DNA from: Eriocheir sinensis
Taxonomy: Eukaryota; Arthropoda; Malacostraca; Decapoda; Varunidae
Assembly: GCF_024679095.1 (NCBI RefSeq)
Contig: NW_026110571.1
Span: 1-64,000, forward strand
Direction: 5' to 3'
Length of the DNA: 64,000 bases
Under the pieces are notes generated by a model. That model saw nothing but the letters and a program-made list of their open reading frames with translations, was not told the origin of the DNA and did no database searches. Below are positions 44,341 through 58,689 of the stretch, one piece after another; within the stretch, counting starts at the first letter, position 1; each line of letters starts with the position of its first letter. Made by a program: the position numbers and the translations under genes.

Positions 44341-45010
44341 TTCATGATCACTAATTAGATATATTCATAAGTTACCGCATATAATTCTAATATATTTATT
44401 GAAAATGTACATTATTAATACTGAATGGACATAACCGTTTTACAGACTAAATAAAAACAATACAATTGTGGAGTGTATTGATAATCTTTACTCACGATAT
44501 TTAAATTTATATATTTTTTTTTTTCATGTTAAACAAGCGAAAGGCAAAGAAATACAAGAGCATCAGCGTTGAACTTTTGGGGTAATTATTTTATCAATAT
44601 AAATCAATCAGGTTCAAACTTTTCCCCAGAATTTAAAAAATTATAAACACGCAAAACGTTCTTAGCAGTAGTCAGGCTGCTCTAACAAGTGGATATTAGA
44701 GGCGAATTTCGTATCAGGTTCCAAAGGGAGTTGGAAGCCTTGAGTTACGACAACAAAGTGTGGGGCAGGCGGTGTTCAGGCCGTGGATTAATAACAAGGT
44801 GCAAACGAGGAGTGGCGGGGGCGTCATGACGCTTACTGCAGGGCTGGAGATTAAAAGGAGGCTGGAGTTGGAAACTAACGATCAAACTGAAGGACGATGG
44901 TCGAGGATGAGGAGATCAAAGAAACTCACGGTGGTGTGATAGAGGAGAGAGGCAGCCAAGGAGTGTTCGTGGAGACTTTATACCGAAGGACAATAAATGG
45001 ACTGACAAAA
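44341..45010. other. AT-rich unassigned sequence
   Basis: No open frame or repeat family recognised. Confidence 0.3.
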
Positions 45011-45049
45011 GTGTTAAAGGAATGCTGAAGGAGGCAGAAAAAGTGACTG

Positions 45050-45330
45050 ATGAAGAGAGGAAGTACGTAGAAAGGGAGTGAGGGAGGAGGAAGACTGAAG
45101 AAGGAGGAAAAAAGGACTGATGAAGGGAGGCAGAAGAGAGAGTGTGGCAGGAAGAAGACTGAAGAAGGAGGAAAAAATGACTAATGAAGGGAGGCAGAAG
45201 AGAAAGTGTGGCAGGAAGACAAGAAAGAGGAAAAACAGGACTAATGAAGAGAGGCAGAGGAGACAGAGAGAGCGAGTGTGTGGGAGGAGGAAGACTGAAG
45301 GAGGACGTAGCAAATGACTGATGGAGAGAG
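45050..45330. repeat. 63-bp purine-rich minisatellite, about four units
   Basis: AAGACTGAAG recurs at 45091, 45154 and 45291, with a variant at 45217, each followed by AAGGAGGAAAAA and GGGAGGCAGAAGAGA-type blocks. Confidence 0.8.
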
Positions 45331-46130
45331 GAAGTAGAAAGTGATTGTGAGGAAAGTTAAGAAGGAATGAATGACATGAAGGAAGGAAGGAAGGAAAGAA
45401 AAGTTAAGAAGGAGATTAGACAAGGCGGACGGTGGAAAGAAGTAGAAAAGGAGAAACGGAGGGAGGAGTACGTAGAGAAGGAACACAGAGTAGAAAGCGT
45501 TAAAAATGATCCATAAAGGAGTCTATAAAGGGGATGAAAAAGTGACTGGTAGACGACGAAAGCAGACGAGGAGGGATGGAGAACGGGGGAAAGAAGACTG
45601 CAGGTAAAAAACATAATAGAAGAGACTTAAAAAAAATATATAAGACTGGAGACAGACGGAATGTGACAAAAGTGAGAGCTATGTAGATGTTCTGGAGAAG
45701 TATAGGACGAAGAAAGCCCGAAGGAGGCGATGAAGAAGGAGATTTAAGCAGAGGTTAGTTGGGGTAGAGGAAGGGTACAGAGGAAACACAGAAAGAAGAT
45801 GACATACGTAAGGGATTGGTATGTGGGGCTGGAGAGGGAGGGGGGGACGAAAAAAGAAGTGTTGGAAGAGAAGGTACGGTACTAGGGTTGGTATTAAGCA
45901 GTGACAGGTAAAGAGAGGGGAAGGTTGCCCATCTCGAGATATACAAGACTGGAAGCAAATAAGAGAGAAAGAAACGTCGCGGAGGGGTCGTCCAGGGCAA
46001 TGTAGAGCCTCTTCCCGGTCAGTCGGTCTCATAAATTTGGCGACTTAATAGAGACGTTAATTTCAAAAGAAGATAAACGTCACCATACAACCCTCGTTCC
46101 CTGTGACACGTCGCTTACACACCTTATACC
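45331..46130. repeat. GA-rich low-complexity sequence
   Basis: Continues the purine bias with GAAGGAAGGAAGG and AGGGAGG words. Minus-strand frames are Phe/Leu/Ser/Pro-rich by composition. Confidence 0.6.
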
Positions 46131-46136
46131 TGATGT

Positions 46137-46967
<831 letters not shown>

Positions 46968-47023
<56 letters not shown>
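46968..47023. repeat. (CA)n microsatellite
   Basis: About 28 units. Confidence 0.95.
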
Positions 47024-47024
<1 letters not shown>

Positions 47025-47025
<1 letters not shown>

Positions 47026-47475
47026 GGAGCAAACAATAATGACAAAAAAAAAAACGCAAATCACTCCTATAAAAAAAAGAGATGAGGAGTGATGACCTAT
47101 ACCCTTACAGCTTTCACATTCCCTGCGATCATGATATATTTACAGAGTTCACCTTCACCTGCCTCATGACACTGCCACTTTGATAACGTCTTACTTAGTT
47201 CAGAGTTTGCAAGTGATGCACGGCGCCCTCCACTACTTGATGATATGCCTCCGTCCGTGCCGCCTTCTCGCTCAATGTTAAGCTAACCACTGGACTGTCA
47301 CACGCTACTCATGTGTCGCGTAACGTTCCTCATGCTCATAGCTGTCGAGTTTCTTTCTTTTTTTAAGTTATGGTACCAACAACCGCTTTAACAAGAATAA
47401 CGACGGCAACAACAATAAAAAAAAAAAAAACGTCACCGCCTATACGACAGACAGATTAACAGTTGACATAAATCT
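47025..47475. other. Unassigned sequence
   Basis: Short A runs; nothing recognised. Confidence 0.3.
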
Positions 47476-47478
47476 TAC

Positions 47479-47546
<68 letters not shown>
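47479..47546. repeat. (GT)n microsatellite
   Basis: About 34 units. Confidence 0.95.
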
Positions 47547-47547
<1 letters not shown>

Positions 47548-47549
47548 TT

Positions 47550-47955
47550 AGCCATTATCGCCATGGTTTGATGTCTATACTCATAAGAATAATTACAGCA
47601 CTAACAACAATAATAATATAAAAACACTGCTTACTTGACATAAATCTTACTTGCGTTTATCTTAGGCATTATATAAAAGCATTCGTGTCAGATGTAATAT
47701 TATCTGAATGCTGAAATGGCAGGTACTGAAACGCCTTTTTGTCATATACGGCAGTAACAACAACGACGGTAAGAACGAAGTAAAAGAAAAGGAAAAATAT
47801 AAAGACTGGCGCCACGATATTCAGTGAGGGAGCGGAAGACAATTACACACTTTGCCGAGGCGAAAATCAGTGTATCGGAGGAGGAAACTCACAGACAAAG
47901 AATAACAACAAAAAAATATGGAGGAATGTCAAATATTTTCCAGGTCGTCGAGAAA
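47550..47955. other. Unassigned sequence
   Basis: CTTGACATAAATCTTACTTG occurs here (about 47633) and similarly at about 47462, a loose 170-bp duplication. Otherwise nothing. Confidence 0.35.
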
Positions 47956-48239
47956 ATAATGTATGTATCAGCGCGACGGGCACCTCCAGGCCCGGCATGA
48001 CTTACAGCAGGAACTCGCCGCCCTGCCCCGCCTGCCGCCTCTCTGCGTCCCGGGATTCACGGGAAAAATATGTAAATCCGGTCCGGTAGCGACGATAAAT
48101 CCCTGGCCCGGGTGTGAAGAGTCCCTGTGCGGGGAAGTACTGCCGGCCCGAGCCCCTGACTGTCCTTGGAACTCCAATGCACTCCCTGCCGTGTAATTTA
48201 TCCACGGCCTGATCACGAGCTAGACTCGTCATCGCCAGC

Positions 48240-49860
<1,621 letters not shown>

Positions 49861-49880
49861 TATCCATCTGATAATAACTA

Positions 49881-50218
<338 letters not shown>

Positions 50219-50335
50219 TATGTATACACCCACTTGACAATTTTGCAATTTTTTTTATAATTTATCTTCTTGCATGATCATAAGATTATATTTACCTAGT
50301 CAGTTAGTTAATTTATATGTGCTGTTGACAAAAAT

Positions 50336-50672
50336 AGTCATAATCTGCCAGGCTACCAGAATGCAGCGGTGATGAACGCCTTTTTCCATATCATTACCAG
50401 AATTCCCATCTTATAAATCTGCGCTAACAGGCAGCGAAATCTCAATCCAAACAAATTTCTCCAGTAGAAAAATGTCAAGAATGACATCTTAATTTATGTT
50501 TTATCAACACCATAAACTTGAACCATATTGGCGAGTCTAGGATCTGTTTGGACACCTGTCTCTGAGCGCCCGAGGCCGTGTAGAGACAAGCCTACGCATC
50601 GCGGGGCGTGGGGCAAGGGACGAGAGGAGCAGAGCCACACGAGCTGCCAGGCCCACCAGGCCGGGCGCCGCC
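50336..50672 (+). repeat. 340-bp dispersed repeat, copy 1
   Basis: Matches the reverse complement of 52489-52831 along its length, for example GGCAGCGAAATCT, TATCAACACC, GGCGAGTC, CAAGCCTACG and GGCGCCGCCACG. Divergence is perhaps 20-25 percent by eye. No coding potential or tRNA head is certain, so the class is unknown. Confidence 0.85.
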
Positions 50673-50845
50673 ACGTTGTAATCGTTTCCATACTTAACTA
50701 ATATAATAATTTATACTTTATATTAAAACTAATAAAGGTTATAAATGATATCTTAAATAAGTTTTCAAATTAGTCTGTGATAGATATGTGTGCGTGGGTT
50801 ATTGTTTTATAGAAAAAAATTCAAACGAAAACTGCATAACAATCA

Positions 50846-51002
<157 letters not shown>

Positions 51003-51369
51003 GTGTCAGCTGTTAAGTTATATACATAACAATTACCACCTCTTGAATCTTGCATTTCCCTTCCGGCGCGTGCTGATGTTGCGTTTAAGAAGTGGCACGT
51101 GACAGGAGGCCTCGGCCAGCGATCTGCTGACGGCCGTAATTATAACTGTTCGGCAGAGAAATAACAGGTACAGGTGGAGGCACATGCTGCAGCTGCGCGT
51201 GGCGTCGGTGCTCGTCTCTCTCTCGCTGGCCAAAGAGCACGTGGCGGGTGCTGCCCGGGTACAGGTCCGGTGTCATGTGCGAGGCACCACAATTTATAAT
51301 CTCCACGTTTCCCCAGGTGCCCATTTATTGACGAGCCCGAAAGGGAGGATGAACTGCTGGGTGCGCTGC

Positions 51370-51445
51370 GTGCCGACTGCCCTGGCCGTAATTCAAACCC
51401 GGACCTGCAGATTCGAGTTTAGCGTGCTAACCACTTCCCCACGAA
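51370..51445 (-). mobile_element. tRNA-derived SINE-like head
   Basis: On the minus strand AGTGGTTAGCACGC (A box) is followed by GTCCGGGTTTGAATTACGG (B-box-like). The spacing fits a tRNA. One B-box base pair is broken, so it is not a working tRNA. Confidence 0.5.
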
Positions 51446-51449
51446 AGAG

Positions 51450-52285
51450 CCGAGGTAGTAGACAAGCACTCACATTATGTATCAAGAGCTGCGCCCAACC
51501 AGGCCTACATCTATGTCTTTATCAAAACCCTGATCTATTCTTTTCACTGCATCTACAAGCACTGTCTGAATGCCTCTTGAAAAGAGCTATCTAGGCCTAC
51601 ACTCACTTCCCTGTAGTGGGGGAGATTTTTATCACTTCCTTATTAGAAATACTTTCTCCTCACCTGAGCGGCGTGACCGTAACCATGCACACATTCCTCA
51701 GAGACTCTCCTAAACTGAGGACATCACCTCAACATGCCGTCTGCTGTCTCCTGCTGGACGCGTCGGAGTTGAAGAAATTTGCGTCCCTTCAAGATCTTTG
51801 AAACTCATTATTCGGTTTACTGAGAGGTGACCCAGCGTTAAGGTTTACTTCTCCCGACACAACTTTGGTAAACTGGACTTAAACTAGAATGAAATTAAAC
51901 ATCGGCTGACCCTCACCGAGTAAAGGGTGTTTCTTGAAGAAGGCAATGTCTCGTTGGTGCCGCATCTGTCTCGCTAATGGGAAGAGCAGCCATAATGTAG
52001 TGCCGAGAAGATTTAGCTTTATGATTATCTCCTTTAATGTTTTTTTTTTTTTTTTATGAATGCCTGCTTCAGTCTGCCCTTCCACGTGTTTATTTCGTTG
52101 TTGGTTGATAGGACGGCCATTCATCAGGGGAAGACAAAGGGCGGGATGGTACGCACGGCCTGACAGCACTGAGGGCCGCCCGCCTGTGTGTCTGTGCGTC
52201 TGATGCGTTCTTATTTTATGTCTCTCTCTCTGTTTGTCTACCTGTCTCACTAAGACAGACAGACAAACAGACGGATACATATACA
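51450..52285. other. Unassigned sequence
   Basis: No gene recognised. A short CAGACAGACAAACAGAC run lies just before the GT array. Confidence 0.3.
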
Positions 52286-52286
52286 G

Positions 52287-52289
52287 TGT

Positions 52290-52382
<93 letters not shown>
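52287..52382. repeat. (GT)n microsatellite, about 48 units
   Basis: One early CT interruption, then a perfect run. Confidence 0.96.
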
Positions 52383-52385
<3 letters not shown>

Positions 52386-52488
52386 CATAAGAGCCTGTCA
52401 ACATTTTAATTATACCAAGAAAAAGTAGGAGCAGATAAGTGAGAGTAAGCCAAGAAGACTTGCATCGAGGGCCCGAGGGCTGGCGTGG

Positions 52489-52831
52489 CGGCGCCTGGGT
52501 TGGTGGACCCGGCGCCTTGGCCGGCTCTGCTCCTTTCGTCTCCTTCCCTCACACCCGCGATACGTAGGCTTACTTCTACACAGTCTTGGTCCCTCAAAGA
52601 CAGGTTTCCAAACAGTTCCTTGACTCGCCAAAATGGTACCGGTTTTCGGTGTTGATGAAATACGAATCAAGATCTCATTACGGACATTTTTTTTCGTCTG
52701 GAGAAATCTGTGAATTAAGATTTCGCTGCCTGCTATCGTAGATTAAGAGACTGAAATTCTAGTAATGATCTGGATAAAGGCGTTGATCACCGCTGCATAC
52801 TGGTGGCTTGGCAGACTATGATTGCATACTT
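52489..52831 (-). repeat. 340-bp dispersed repeat, copy 2 (inverted)
   Basis: Inverted partner of 50336-50672 with about 1.8 kb between. Homology ends together at the GGCGCCGCCACG side and fades at the ATAGTCTGCC side. Confidence 0.85.
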
Positions 52832-53012
52832 GTCATAAGCGCAAAGTCGATAACTGTGGGATTGAATAGGTATTATTTTTTTTTCTTGTAAGAAGGTAAC
52901 TGATAAAAATGTAGCAAAGCAAAGTAAAAAGTTGCATGCATTATAAATGTATTATATTAATTATAACATGAAGGAAAAAGCTACTTTCTTTTAGGAGGAT
53001 GTAGAAATCAAT

Positions 53013-53422
53013 GAGTTACCCAGAGTGAAGCACTTGCATTCTCTAGAAAGGCGAAGAGTACGAGACATGATCGAGGTTTATAAATGGATGAAGTCCTTTA
53101 ATAGCGGAGATATTCATGAGGTTATGTTGGTAAGAGAACCAGGTAGGACACGTAGTAATGGTTCAAACTGGATAAATTCAGATACAACAGGGACGTGGGC
53201 AAAAATTGGTTAACTAACAGAGTGGTAGACGAGTGAAACAGGCTGAGCAGTCATGTGGTGAGTGCCAATACAATTGTCACATTCGAAAATAGATTAGATA
53301 TATTAATGGTCAGTGATATCCGGTGGGGTTAGATTCACAGGAGCTTACGTTCAAAGGAGCTGCCTTGATCAGGCCTACCGGCATCTTGCAGACTCCTACG
53401 TTCGTATGTTCGTATGTTCTAC
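53013..53422 (+). mobile_element. LINE B copy 3, 3'-end fragment
   Basis: Matches the last 400 bp of copy 2 (CACTTGCATTCTCTAGAAAGG onward). Coding remains KHLHSLERRRVRDMIEVYKW and REPGRTRSNG, with a frameshift before the terminal block and TGA in place of TGG (GACGAGTGA). Its tail is mutated to TTCGTATGTTCGTATG. Confidence 0.88.
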
Positions 53423-53464
53423 TCGAATAATAATAATAATATAGGAATATAAATAGTAGATTAT

Positions 53465-53750
<286 letters not shown>

Positions 53751-53984
53751 CTGCCTCCCCCTCTCTCCTCCTCCTCCCCCCTTCGTGTTCCCGCCAATAT
53801 CGACGAGGTAAATTTGATTAAATTATTATTTAATTTATTTATTATTATTGTTTATTTTTCTTTACTTCTCTTTCTTTCTCCGTCTCATCTCCATTTGTTT
53901 TCTTTCTTCTTTCCTTCCTTCCTTCATTTATTTATTCGTTCATTCATTCATTCATTCTTTACTTTGACCTTCCTTTAGGCGAAA

Positions 53985-54370
53985 GGGAAGGGAATGAAGG
54001 GAAGAAAAGGAAAGGAAAAGGAAGGGAAGGGAAGCGAAGGGAAAGGAAAGGAAGGAAATTAAATGAAAGGAAGGGAAAGGAAAGGAAAAATAAGGGAAGG
54101 AAAGGAAAGGAAAGGAAAGGGTTAGGGAAGGAAAGGAAAGGAAAGGAAAGGAAAGGGTTAGGGAAGGAAAGGAAAGGAAAGGAAAGGAAAGGGTTAGGGA
54201 AGGAAAGGAAAGGAAAGGAAAGGGAAGGGAAGGGAAGGGAAGGGAAGGAAAGGAAAGGAAAGGAAAGGAAAGGAAAGGAAAGGAAAGGGAAGGGAAGGGA
54301 AGGGAAGGAAAGGAAAGGAAAGGAAAGGAAAGGAAAGGAAAGGAAAGGAAGGGAAAGAAAAGGAAAGGAA
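53985..54370. repeat. (GGAAA)n pentanucleotide array
   Basis: GGAAA units mixed with GGGAA variants and three GGGTTAGGGAAGG blocks spaced about 35-40 bp. It is flanked by an (ATTC)n patch at 53925-53958 on the pyrimidine side. Confidence 0.92.
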
Positions 54371-54479
54371 ATTAAAATAAATAAATAAAAAGGGAAGGGG
54401 AACGAAGAGGGGGGAGAGGGTTCGGAGAGGGAGGAGAAGAGGAGGAGGAAGACAAGCGATATAATAAAATTAAATGAGG

Positions 54480-54555
54480 CCGGTAATGGAGGAGGAGGAG
54501 AAGGAGGAGGAGGAGGAGGAGGAGGAGGAGGAGGACGAGGAGGAAGAGGGAGGGG
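54480..54555. repeat. (GGA)n trinucleotide tract
   Basis: About 20 GGA units with a few GAA/GAC variants. Confidence 0.9.
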
Positions 54556-54654
54556 GGAGGAGAGGAAACATGGAAACATGGAAATGCAGGCAACATAAAG
54601 TCTATTGGCTCTTATGAGGTTGCACACTCTTGTGATTTAATCTGCAATACAGCT

Positions 54655-55505
54655 ACTTGAGCTTGAGGAGCAGGTGAAAGAACCTCGATATTGAGGAGCA
54701 GATGAAAGCACATCGATATTGAGGAGCAGGTGAAAGCACCTCGATAGTGAGGAGCAGATGAAAGCACATCGATATTGAGGAGCAGATGAAAGCACCTCGG
54801 TATTGAGGAGCAGATGAAAGCACCTCGATTTTGAGGAGCAGATGAAAGCACCTCGATAGTGAGGAGCAGATGAAAGCATCTTGATATTGAGGAGCAGTAA
54901 AAAGCACCTTGTTACTGAGGAGCAAATGAAAGCACCTCGATATTGAGGAGCAGATGAAAGCACCTCGATATTGAGGAGTAGATGAAAGCACCTCGATATT
55001 AAGGAGCAGATGAAAGCACCTCGATATTGTGGAGCAGGTGAAAGCACCTCGATATTGAGAAGCAGATGTAAGCACCTCGATATTGAGGACCAGATGAAAG
55101 CACCTCGATATTGAGGAGTAGATGAAAGCACCTCGATATTGAGGAGCAGGTGAAAGCACCTCGATATTGTGGAGCAGGTGAAAGCACCTCGATATTGAGA
55201 AGCAGATGTAAGCACCTCGATATTGAGGAGCAGATGAAAGCACCTCGATATTGAGGAGCAGATGAAAGCACCTCGATATTGAGGAGCAGATGAAAGCACC
55301 TCGATATTGAAGAGCAGATGAAAGCACCTCGATATTGAAGAGCAGATGAAAGCACCTCGATATTGAGGAGCAGATGAAAGCACCTCGATATTAAGGAGCA
55401 GATGAAAGCACCTCGATATTGAGGAGCATATGAAAACACTTCGATTTTGAAGAGCAGATGAAAGCACCTCGATATTGAAGAGCAGATGAAAGCACCTCGA
55501 TATTC
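54655..55505. repeat. 28-bp minisatellite, about 30 units
   Basis: The unit is GAAAGCACCTCGATATTGAG plus GAGCAGAT. The minus strand has no stop in any frame, giving long but spurious open frames of 28-residue repeats. CTCGATATTGAG within the unit is a near palindrome. The array begins on the minus strand right after the stop codon of the LINE fragment at 55505-56000. Confidence 0.93.
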
Positions 55506-56000
55506 AGTTTGCTCCCGACGCAGCGAAATGACATTCGATTCTATATTTGAAGGAGTTGACGGTATTCGAATTTACAATTTCTGATGGAAGATTGATCCAG
55601 TGGGGGATGACTCGGTTCGAAAAGAAACTCCTTCCAATGTCTATTACATCGACTCGACTGAATGGGTAAACCGTTATTTATAGTTCTTGAGTTGGTTTGC
55701 AGTTCAAAGAATTGGAGTAGTCGACGTTATTGAACTTTTTCAGGTACTTGAAGACTTGAATCATATTCCCAAGTAGACGTCTTTTCTCCAGTATAAAGAG
55801 ATTGAGTCGCTTGAGTTGTTCCTCGTACGGATAGGCCCTTAAGGTTGGAATCATCTTCTTGGCGCGTTGTTGAATCCTTTCCAGTAAAACAATGTCCTTT
55901 CTGTAATTAGGAGACCAGAACTGTACTGCGTACTCGAGGTGCGGTCTTACCATGGAATTATAAAATTATAGCATCACGTCTGGCGCTTTGCACTCTCTAG
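55500..56000 (-). pseudogene. CR1-like LINE reverse transcriptase C-terminus
   Basis: Minus strand: MVRPHLEYAVQFWSPNYRK, ERIQQRAKKMIPTLR, EEQLKRLNLFILEKRRLL, then after a TAA and frame change near 55680 FFSNRVIPHWINLPS and a natural-looking end at FAASGAN followed by TGA. Upstream coding fades near 55995. The family resembles F and C but is not identical to either. No 3' UTR remains because the 28-bp array takes over. Confidence 0.85.
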
Positions 56001-56259
56001 TATTGATGAGGAAAAAGGAAACGGTTAGTGAGGACATGGGAAGGGTCTTTGAAGGACTTCAGCACCCTCCTCGCTTCCCATATATCCTCACCGGGAGTAG
56101 CTCACGTCCGTTCGGTAGGTGTCTTCCTACCTACTCCTGCTTCCCAGATAATTTGTGTGTATTTTACTTTGCCGAAAATATCTCACTATATGTGCATGCA
56201 GAAGCATCAGTTCAGCTTCCTTGGTAATGGGACTTGTTATATGCTTGCTTAGTTCACGC

Positions 56260-57405
56260 CTGGCAAGTCAACAACTGATCGTATCCTAGCGCTTCGCGTA
56301 CTGGAGAAGCGCCGACGTGAGTTTCGACATGGGATGCTTGCAGCCTATGCCGATCTCAAGAAGGCGTTTGATTCAGTGCATCGTGAGACACTCTGGGATC
56401 TTTTGCGACTCCGTGGGATTCCTGCGATGACTATCGTTCTGCTGAATGGCCTGTATTCTGGGAGAGAGTGCTGTGAAGTGTAGGGGAGGGGCTTGTCTAG
56501 CCTCTCTCCCGTGAATGCGGGATTGAGGCATGTCCATGCCCCATCGCTTTTCAACACTTGTATGGACTGGGTACTGGGCAGAGTTGTGGGCCAGAGTCAT
56601 TGCGGAGCATCCATTGGCAATACCAGGGTCACTGACCTTGTTTTTGCTGATGATGCAGTAATCCCGGCGGAGTCGCTGGAGATCTTGGTGATGGCCCTCA
56701 AGGCACTGCTCGAAGACGCAAAGCCCTTGGGACTCCAGGTCTCCTGGGCCAAGACCAAGGTACAGGTGTGTGGAGGCTTGCTGGATGACAGTACAGTCTG
56801 TTCATGCGTGTGGCGAGGACGTTGAGACCTCAGAAAGTTTCACGTATCTTGGTAGCGTAGTTCATAACAACGGTGAGTGTGGCCAGGAAGTCTTACGGTG
56901 GACTGTTCTGGCACGGTGTTATGGACTCGCTCAGCACGAGTAAATACCGTTGTCGATACCTGTGCAGAAGGACAGAGATCCCTGTCTTACTCTATGGTTG
57001 TGAGACATGGACACTAAACGGGGACTTGGAGAGGCGGAGAGATGCCTTTGGTAAGTGTCTACGCAGAATCATGGGATATCGCTGGAATGACTTTGTGTCA
57101 AACCGGCGACTACTCCATGAGGCTGATTCGACATATATTACCTGCATAGTCCGTCAACGCAAACTCCGGCTATACGGGCACGTGGCACGTTTTCCGGAAG
57201 CTGATCCTGCTCATCGGGTTGTCTCTGTAAGAGACAATCCTGAGTGGAGGAGGCCAAGGGGACCCCCACGAAGTTCGTGGCTGGAGCAAGTCGATAGATC
57301 TTGCCGGGAGGTACTCAGGTTGAGAAGGGGGCCTGCATGGAAACTCGCCCGGAGGGACCCCCGGGCTTGTCGTCGTAGGGTGGGCGAGGCGAAGCGCCTC
57401 CCGAC
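56260..57405 (+). mobile_element. RTE-type LINE, 5'-truncated
   Basis: The RT sequence style (KAFDSVHRE, VFADDAVI, LYGHVARFP, RPRGPPRSSW) is that of the RTE clade, distinct from the CR1-like families here. It ends near 57405, where other LINE sequence starts. Confidence 0.82.
56260..57405 (+). pseudogene. RTE-type reverse transcriptase fragment
   Basis: Order of blocks: STTDRILALRVLEKRR, motif A AAYADLKKAFDSVHRE (about 56340), then a TAG near 56480 (ECCEV stop), LRHVHAPSLFNTCMDW, the catalytic DLVFADDAVI (FADD at 56643-56654), LGLQVSWAKTKVQV, a frameshift near 56790-56880, LYGCETWTLN, CLRRIMGYRWNDFVSNRRLL, RKLRLYGHVARFPEADPAH and RPRGPPRSSWLEQVDRSC. The usual QGC before PLSP at motif B reads LRH here. 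The last block RRRVGEAKRLPT runs into foreign sequence in the same frame. Non-functional. Confidence 0.83.
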
Positions 57406-57409
57406 CTTA

Positions 57410-58155
57410 CTATTATTTCCGATTGGGGCAAGAGGAACCTGGTGTCCTTCAAAGCCTCAAAAACACAGTTTCTCCACCTATCCACTCGACACAATCTTCC
57501 AAACAACTATCCCCTATTCTTTGACAACACCCAGCTATCACCTTCCTCTACACTAAACATCCTCGGTCTATCCTAAACTCAAAATCTCAACTGGAAACTT
57601 CATATCTCATCTCTTACTAAATCAGCTTCCTCGAGGCTGGGCGTTCTGTACCGTCTCCGCCAGTTCTTCTCCCCCGCACAGTTGCTGTCCATTTACAGGG
57701 GCCTTGTCCGCCCTCGTATGGAGTATGCATCTCATGTGTGTGTGTGTGTGTGGGGTGGGGGGTCCACTCACACAGCTCTCCTTGAGAGATTGGAATCAAA
57801 GGCTCTTCGTCTCATCAGCTCTCCTCCTCATACTGATAGTCTTCTACCTCTCAAATTCCTCCGCCATGTTGCCTCTCTTTCTATCTTCTATCGATATTTT
57901 CATGCTGACTGCTCTTCTGAACTTGCTAACTGCATGTCTCCCCTCCTCCCGCGGCCGCGCTGCACAAGACTTTCTACTCATGCTCATCCCTATACTCTCC
58001 ACACCCCTTATGCAATAGTTAACCAGCATCTTCACTCTTTCATCCCTCACGCTGGTAAACTCTGGAACAATCTTCCTTTATCTGTATTTCCTCCTGCCTA
58101 TGACTTGAACTCTTTCAAGAGGAGAGTATCAGGACACCTCTCCTCCCGAAATTGA
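57410..58155 (+). pseudogene. Reverse transcriptase C-terminus of LINE H
   Basis: The first part reads NLVSFKASKTQFLHLST and STLNILGLS, a TAA, then WKLHISSLTKSAS (RNase-H-free LINE thumb). The open part from 57682 shows IYRGLVRPRMEYASHV, THTALLERLESKALRLI, LPRPRCTRLSTHAHPY, FIPHAGKLWNNLPLSVFP and SFKRRVSGHLSSRN at the natural stop. At 57733-57765 a GTGTGTGT run inserts Cys-Val pairs between SHV and WGG, apparently without breaking the frame. Confidence 0.8.
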
Positions 58156-58200
58156 CCTCTGATTTTGAACACTCCTTTAACCTCTGTTCTGGAGCAGTAA

Positions 58201-58312
58201 GTAGCGGGCCTTTTTTTTTTTTTTTTAATTTTGCCCTTGAGCTGTCTCCGTAGCTGTAACAAAAAAAAAAAAAAATGAGCCCACTGATTGATTGATTGAT
58301 TGACTCCTGTTT
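58201..58312. repeat. Poly-T, poly-A and (GATT)n
   Basis: T run at 58210-58225, A run at 58261-58275, tetranucleotide tail at 58289-58307. The last is the presumed 3' tail of LINE H. Confidence 0.85.
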
Positions 58313-58313
58313 C

Positions 58314-58482
58314 AAGTGGACACCAACCTTCTTCTTGATTCTGATGAAGGCGAAAAGGTCACAGATGCTTCCCTCCATGGAGTAGATCCCCTCCACCACG
58401 ACCAGCGCGTCCTTGGATGGCCGTGGATTAGGGCCTTGCGCACCTTTCTCTCAAGGTCGCTTGTGCTGTTGTGTTGGAAAAC
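58314..58482 (-). pseudogene. SPTLC2: Serine palmitoyltransferase subunit 2-like exon (broken)
   Basis: Minus strand after an acceptor (CCTCAG/GT at 58484): VFQHNSTSDLERKVRKALIHGHP, then after a one-frame shift VVVEGIYSMEGSICDLFAFI and IKKK. This is the segment of SPTLC2/lace (IFKHN...LEK...GQPR...ILVEGIYSMEGSI) just before the cofactor-contacting DEAHS block. The enzyme joins serine and palmitoyl-CoA in the ER to start sphingolipid synthesis. A few codons between HGHPRT and the Val-Glu-Gly are missing. The exon is cut at 58314 by the LINE H tail, and the Asp of DEAH and the PLP lysine are not present. Confidence 0.75.
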
Positions 58483-58689
58483 CTGAGGTACGGAAATGTT
58501 GAAAATGTGTTAGTGTGAATATATTTGACTTTACAAGTACATGTGGAGCCTATGGAAGGCAAGTCTTGTGTTAGAAAACCAGACGTACTTTCAAAATGGG
58601 CCCAGAGAAATGCATTCCAAGGACACATGGTCCCCACTAGTGTATTAAGGAATCTACGAGAGGTCAGTCAGTAAAGCATTATCAGATGT

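Larger units (their letters stand above)
57406..58312 (+). mobile_element. LINE H 3' part with (GATT)n tail
   Basis: Carries the RT thumb/C-terminus, a stop at 58155, poly-T and poly-A runs, and ends in GATTGATTGATTGATTGACTCC against the SPTLC2-like exon. It is 5'-truncated at the RTE junction. Confidence 0.8.

Noticed and set aside
53959..54627. 222-codon minus-strand frame rich in FLSFPFLSFP
   Set aside because: Translation of the GGAAA pentanucleotide and GGA tracts.
54637..55467. 276-codon minus-strand open frame of 28-residue repeats (SAPQYRGAFICSS-type)
   Set aside because: The 28-bp unit has no stop in any minus-strand frame, so three overlapping frames are all open. It is a satellite, not a repeat protein.
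54655..55505. Possible CRISPR array (28-bp repeats)
   Set aside because: Units are directly adjacent with no unique spacers, and the context is eukaryotic.
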